Shown here piece by piece: positions 63,058-64,000 of a stretch of 64,000 nucleotides of DNA. The notes beneath the pieces are model-generated. The model was not told the origin of the DNA and ran no database searches. It saw only the letters and a list, made by a program, of their open reading frames with translations. Every line of letters begins with the position of its first letter. The stretch's first letter is position 1. Source of the DNA: Bacteroidales bacterium (GTDB taxonomy: Bacteria > Bacteroidota > Bacteroidia > Bacteroidales > Rikenellaceae); contig CAJSYJ010000001.1 of the NCBI GenBank assembly GCA_910574205.1, positions 62,001 through 126,000 on the forward strand, read 5' to 3'. Both the position numbers and the translations under genes were made by a program.

Positions 63058-64000
63058 ATGTACGACGCAATAGTCATAGGAGCGGGAGCGGCAGGTTTGA
63101 TGGCCGCAGCCGAGGCCGCACGCGCGGGACGCTCGGTGCTGCTTCTGGAAAAAATGGAGAAGGCCGGACGCAAAATCCGTATTACGGGCAAGGGACGATG
63201 CAATCTCACGAATGCACGCCCCGCCGAGGAGTTCATGGACCATGTCCGCGCCAACGCCGATTTTTTCAACGTGGCATTCTCCGAGTTCAACAACAGGGCT
63301 ACGATACGCTTTTTTGAGCGTCTCGGCGTAAAGCTCGACATCGAGCGCGGCGAGCGCGTCTTTCCCCACAGCGGCAAGGCGTGGGACATAGCCAACGCCC
63401 TGACGGAGTATTGCGAGGAGCATGGCGTCGAGATCATGTATCATACGCGAGTGACGGAGATACTGACGCTCGGCGGTCGCGTATACGGCGTCAAGTACAT
63501 CAACCGCCGCGGCTTCGAACGCAAGGAGGAGTGCGAAAACGTGATCGTCGCCACGGGCGGCGTCTCCTACCCCTCGACCGGTTCGACGGGCGACGGCTAC
63601 ACCTTCGCCGATGCTATGGGGCATACGATCGAGCCGGTGCGTCCGGCACTCACGCCGCTTCGCACGTCGCACCCTCAGAGAGAGTATCTCAACGGACTGC
63701 TGCTCAAAAACGTCGGTGCCAAACTATATGTCGACAACGAGCTCCGACAGGAGGAGTTCGGCGAGTTAGGATTCTCCGAGCGCGGCATCGAGGGCGCCGT
63801 GGCATTGCGGGTCAGCCGGGCGGCGGTCGACGCGCTTATCGATCAGAAACGCGTTAAGCTCGTCCTCGACCTCAAACCCGCACTCGATGCCGATACGCTG
63901 CGCGAACGCATCCGACGCGAAATGGCCGACATGCAGCCCGAAGAGTTCTTCGCCGAGCTGCTCCGCAAGCTCGTGCCGAAAAATCTCGTCGTGCCGCTGG
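63058..64000 (+). CDS. NAD(P)/FAD-dependent oxidoreductase, HI0933/BaiN-like, N-terminal part
   Basis: Open to the right edge (314 residues seen; the family is ~400). FAD-binding Rossmann start MYDAIVIGAGAAGLMAAAEA, then EKAGRKIRITGKGRCNLTNA, the signature of the HI0933 family, and VIVATGGVSYPSTGSTGDGY. A 115-200 insertion domain is typical. Members are flavoproteins of unknown or bile-acid-related reductase function. A TACTTTTG box lies 20-30 bases upstream of the ATG at 63058. Confidence 0.88.
   Translation, partial: MYDAIVIGAGAAGLMAAAEAARAGRSVLLLEKMEKAGRKIRITGKGRCNLTNARPAEEFMDHVRANADFFNVAFSEFNNRATIRFFERLGVKLDIERGERVFPHSGKAWDIANALTEYCEEHGVEIMYHTRVTEILTLGGRVYGVKYINRRGFERKEECENVIVATGGVSYPSTGSTGDGYTFADAMGHTIEPVRPALTPLRTSHPQREYLNGLLLKNVGAKLYVDNELRQEEFGELGFSERGIEGAVALRVSRAAVDALIDQKRVKLVLDLKPALDADTLRERIRREMADMQPEEFFAELLRKLVPKNLVVPL

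Noticed and set aside
61959..63437. A 492-residue minus-strand frame across the metallophosphoesterase and flavoprotein genes
   Set aside because: It spans two well-identified plus-strand genes and the gap between them, and has no motifs.
1..64000. CRISPR arrays, rRNA genes or full insertion sequences with a transposase
   Set aside because: No regularly spaced repeats, no rRNA sequence and no transposase frame were seen.

Overview
The window reads as a chromosomal segment of a gut Bacteroidales, most likely Alistipes or a close relative (Rikenellaceae). The reasons are: a moderately GC-rich backbone; Bacteroidetes promoter motifs (TTTG, 19-20 bp, TAnnTTTG) upstream of several genes; lineage-typical families (Hmu heme system, GLPGLI proteins, BACON lipoproteins, RteC-like regulators, a GGGtGRT protein); and ATGA start/stop overlaps within operons. 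Genus assignment is inference; the order is much safer.

Layout. 1-6.9 kb: the end of an anaerobic heme-acquisition operon, hmuR(partial)-hmuS-hmuT-hmuU-hmuV. 6.9-11.3 kb: a decayed island with a helicase/methylase scrap, a tyrosine integrase scrap, a GLPGLI gene fused by deletion to the end of its outer-membrane partner gene, an intact ParDE pair, one intact and one truncated HTH gene, and a possible RteC-like remnant. 11.5-15.7 kb: backbone genes (a DNA glycosylase, a RecD/Pif1-like helicase, a pseudopilin-shaped protein, a DUF3822-like protein, rsmD) and tRNA-Asp. 15.8-23.8 kb: a defective phage or satellite beside the tRNA. It has small and large terminase (the large one lacks its Walker A block), a Fic protein with a palindromic operator in its promoter, a tyrosine recombinase, an HNH nuclease, a DnaC-like ATPase, a replication-type protein and an HTH protein, plus a 163-bp MITE-like insertion. 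There are no capsid genes.

23.9-29.0 kb: a cassette bounded by two nearly identical RteC-like genes in direct orientation. It encloses a Vat/CatB-type acetyltransferase, a CatA-like acetyltransferase, an AraC regulator and an AbiE toxin-antitoxin pair. 29.0-33.0 kb: an alpha/beta hydrolase, cupin-carboxymuconolactone decarboxylase and NTF2-like operon with an AraC regulator and a flavodoxin stump. 33.3-38.0 kb: a block of unrecognised genes with one RNase H. 38.2-42.5 kb: a 5'-truncated RHS protein with a C-terminal HELKH metallopeptidase-like toxin, joined head to head with a MATE transporter stump, then a YczE-type membrane protein and an integrase remnant.

42.6-64 kb: mostly backbone. A BASS-type transporter, a YqeY protein and a golvesin-containing amidase-like protein form one leftward run. 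Then come a beta-barrel protein, a BACON lipoprotein, a GH3 glycosidase with a histidine acid phosphatase, an S41 peptidase remnant, ispE, a NifU-like protein paired with a GGGtGRT protein, two lipoproteins and a small membrane protein, a metallophosphoesterase, and the start of a HI0933/BaiN-like flavoprotein. Two intergenic stretches (55.7-56.0 kb and 58.76-58.88 kb) are strikingly palindromic and have no coding explanation.
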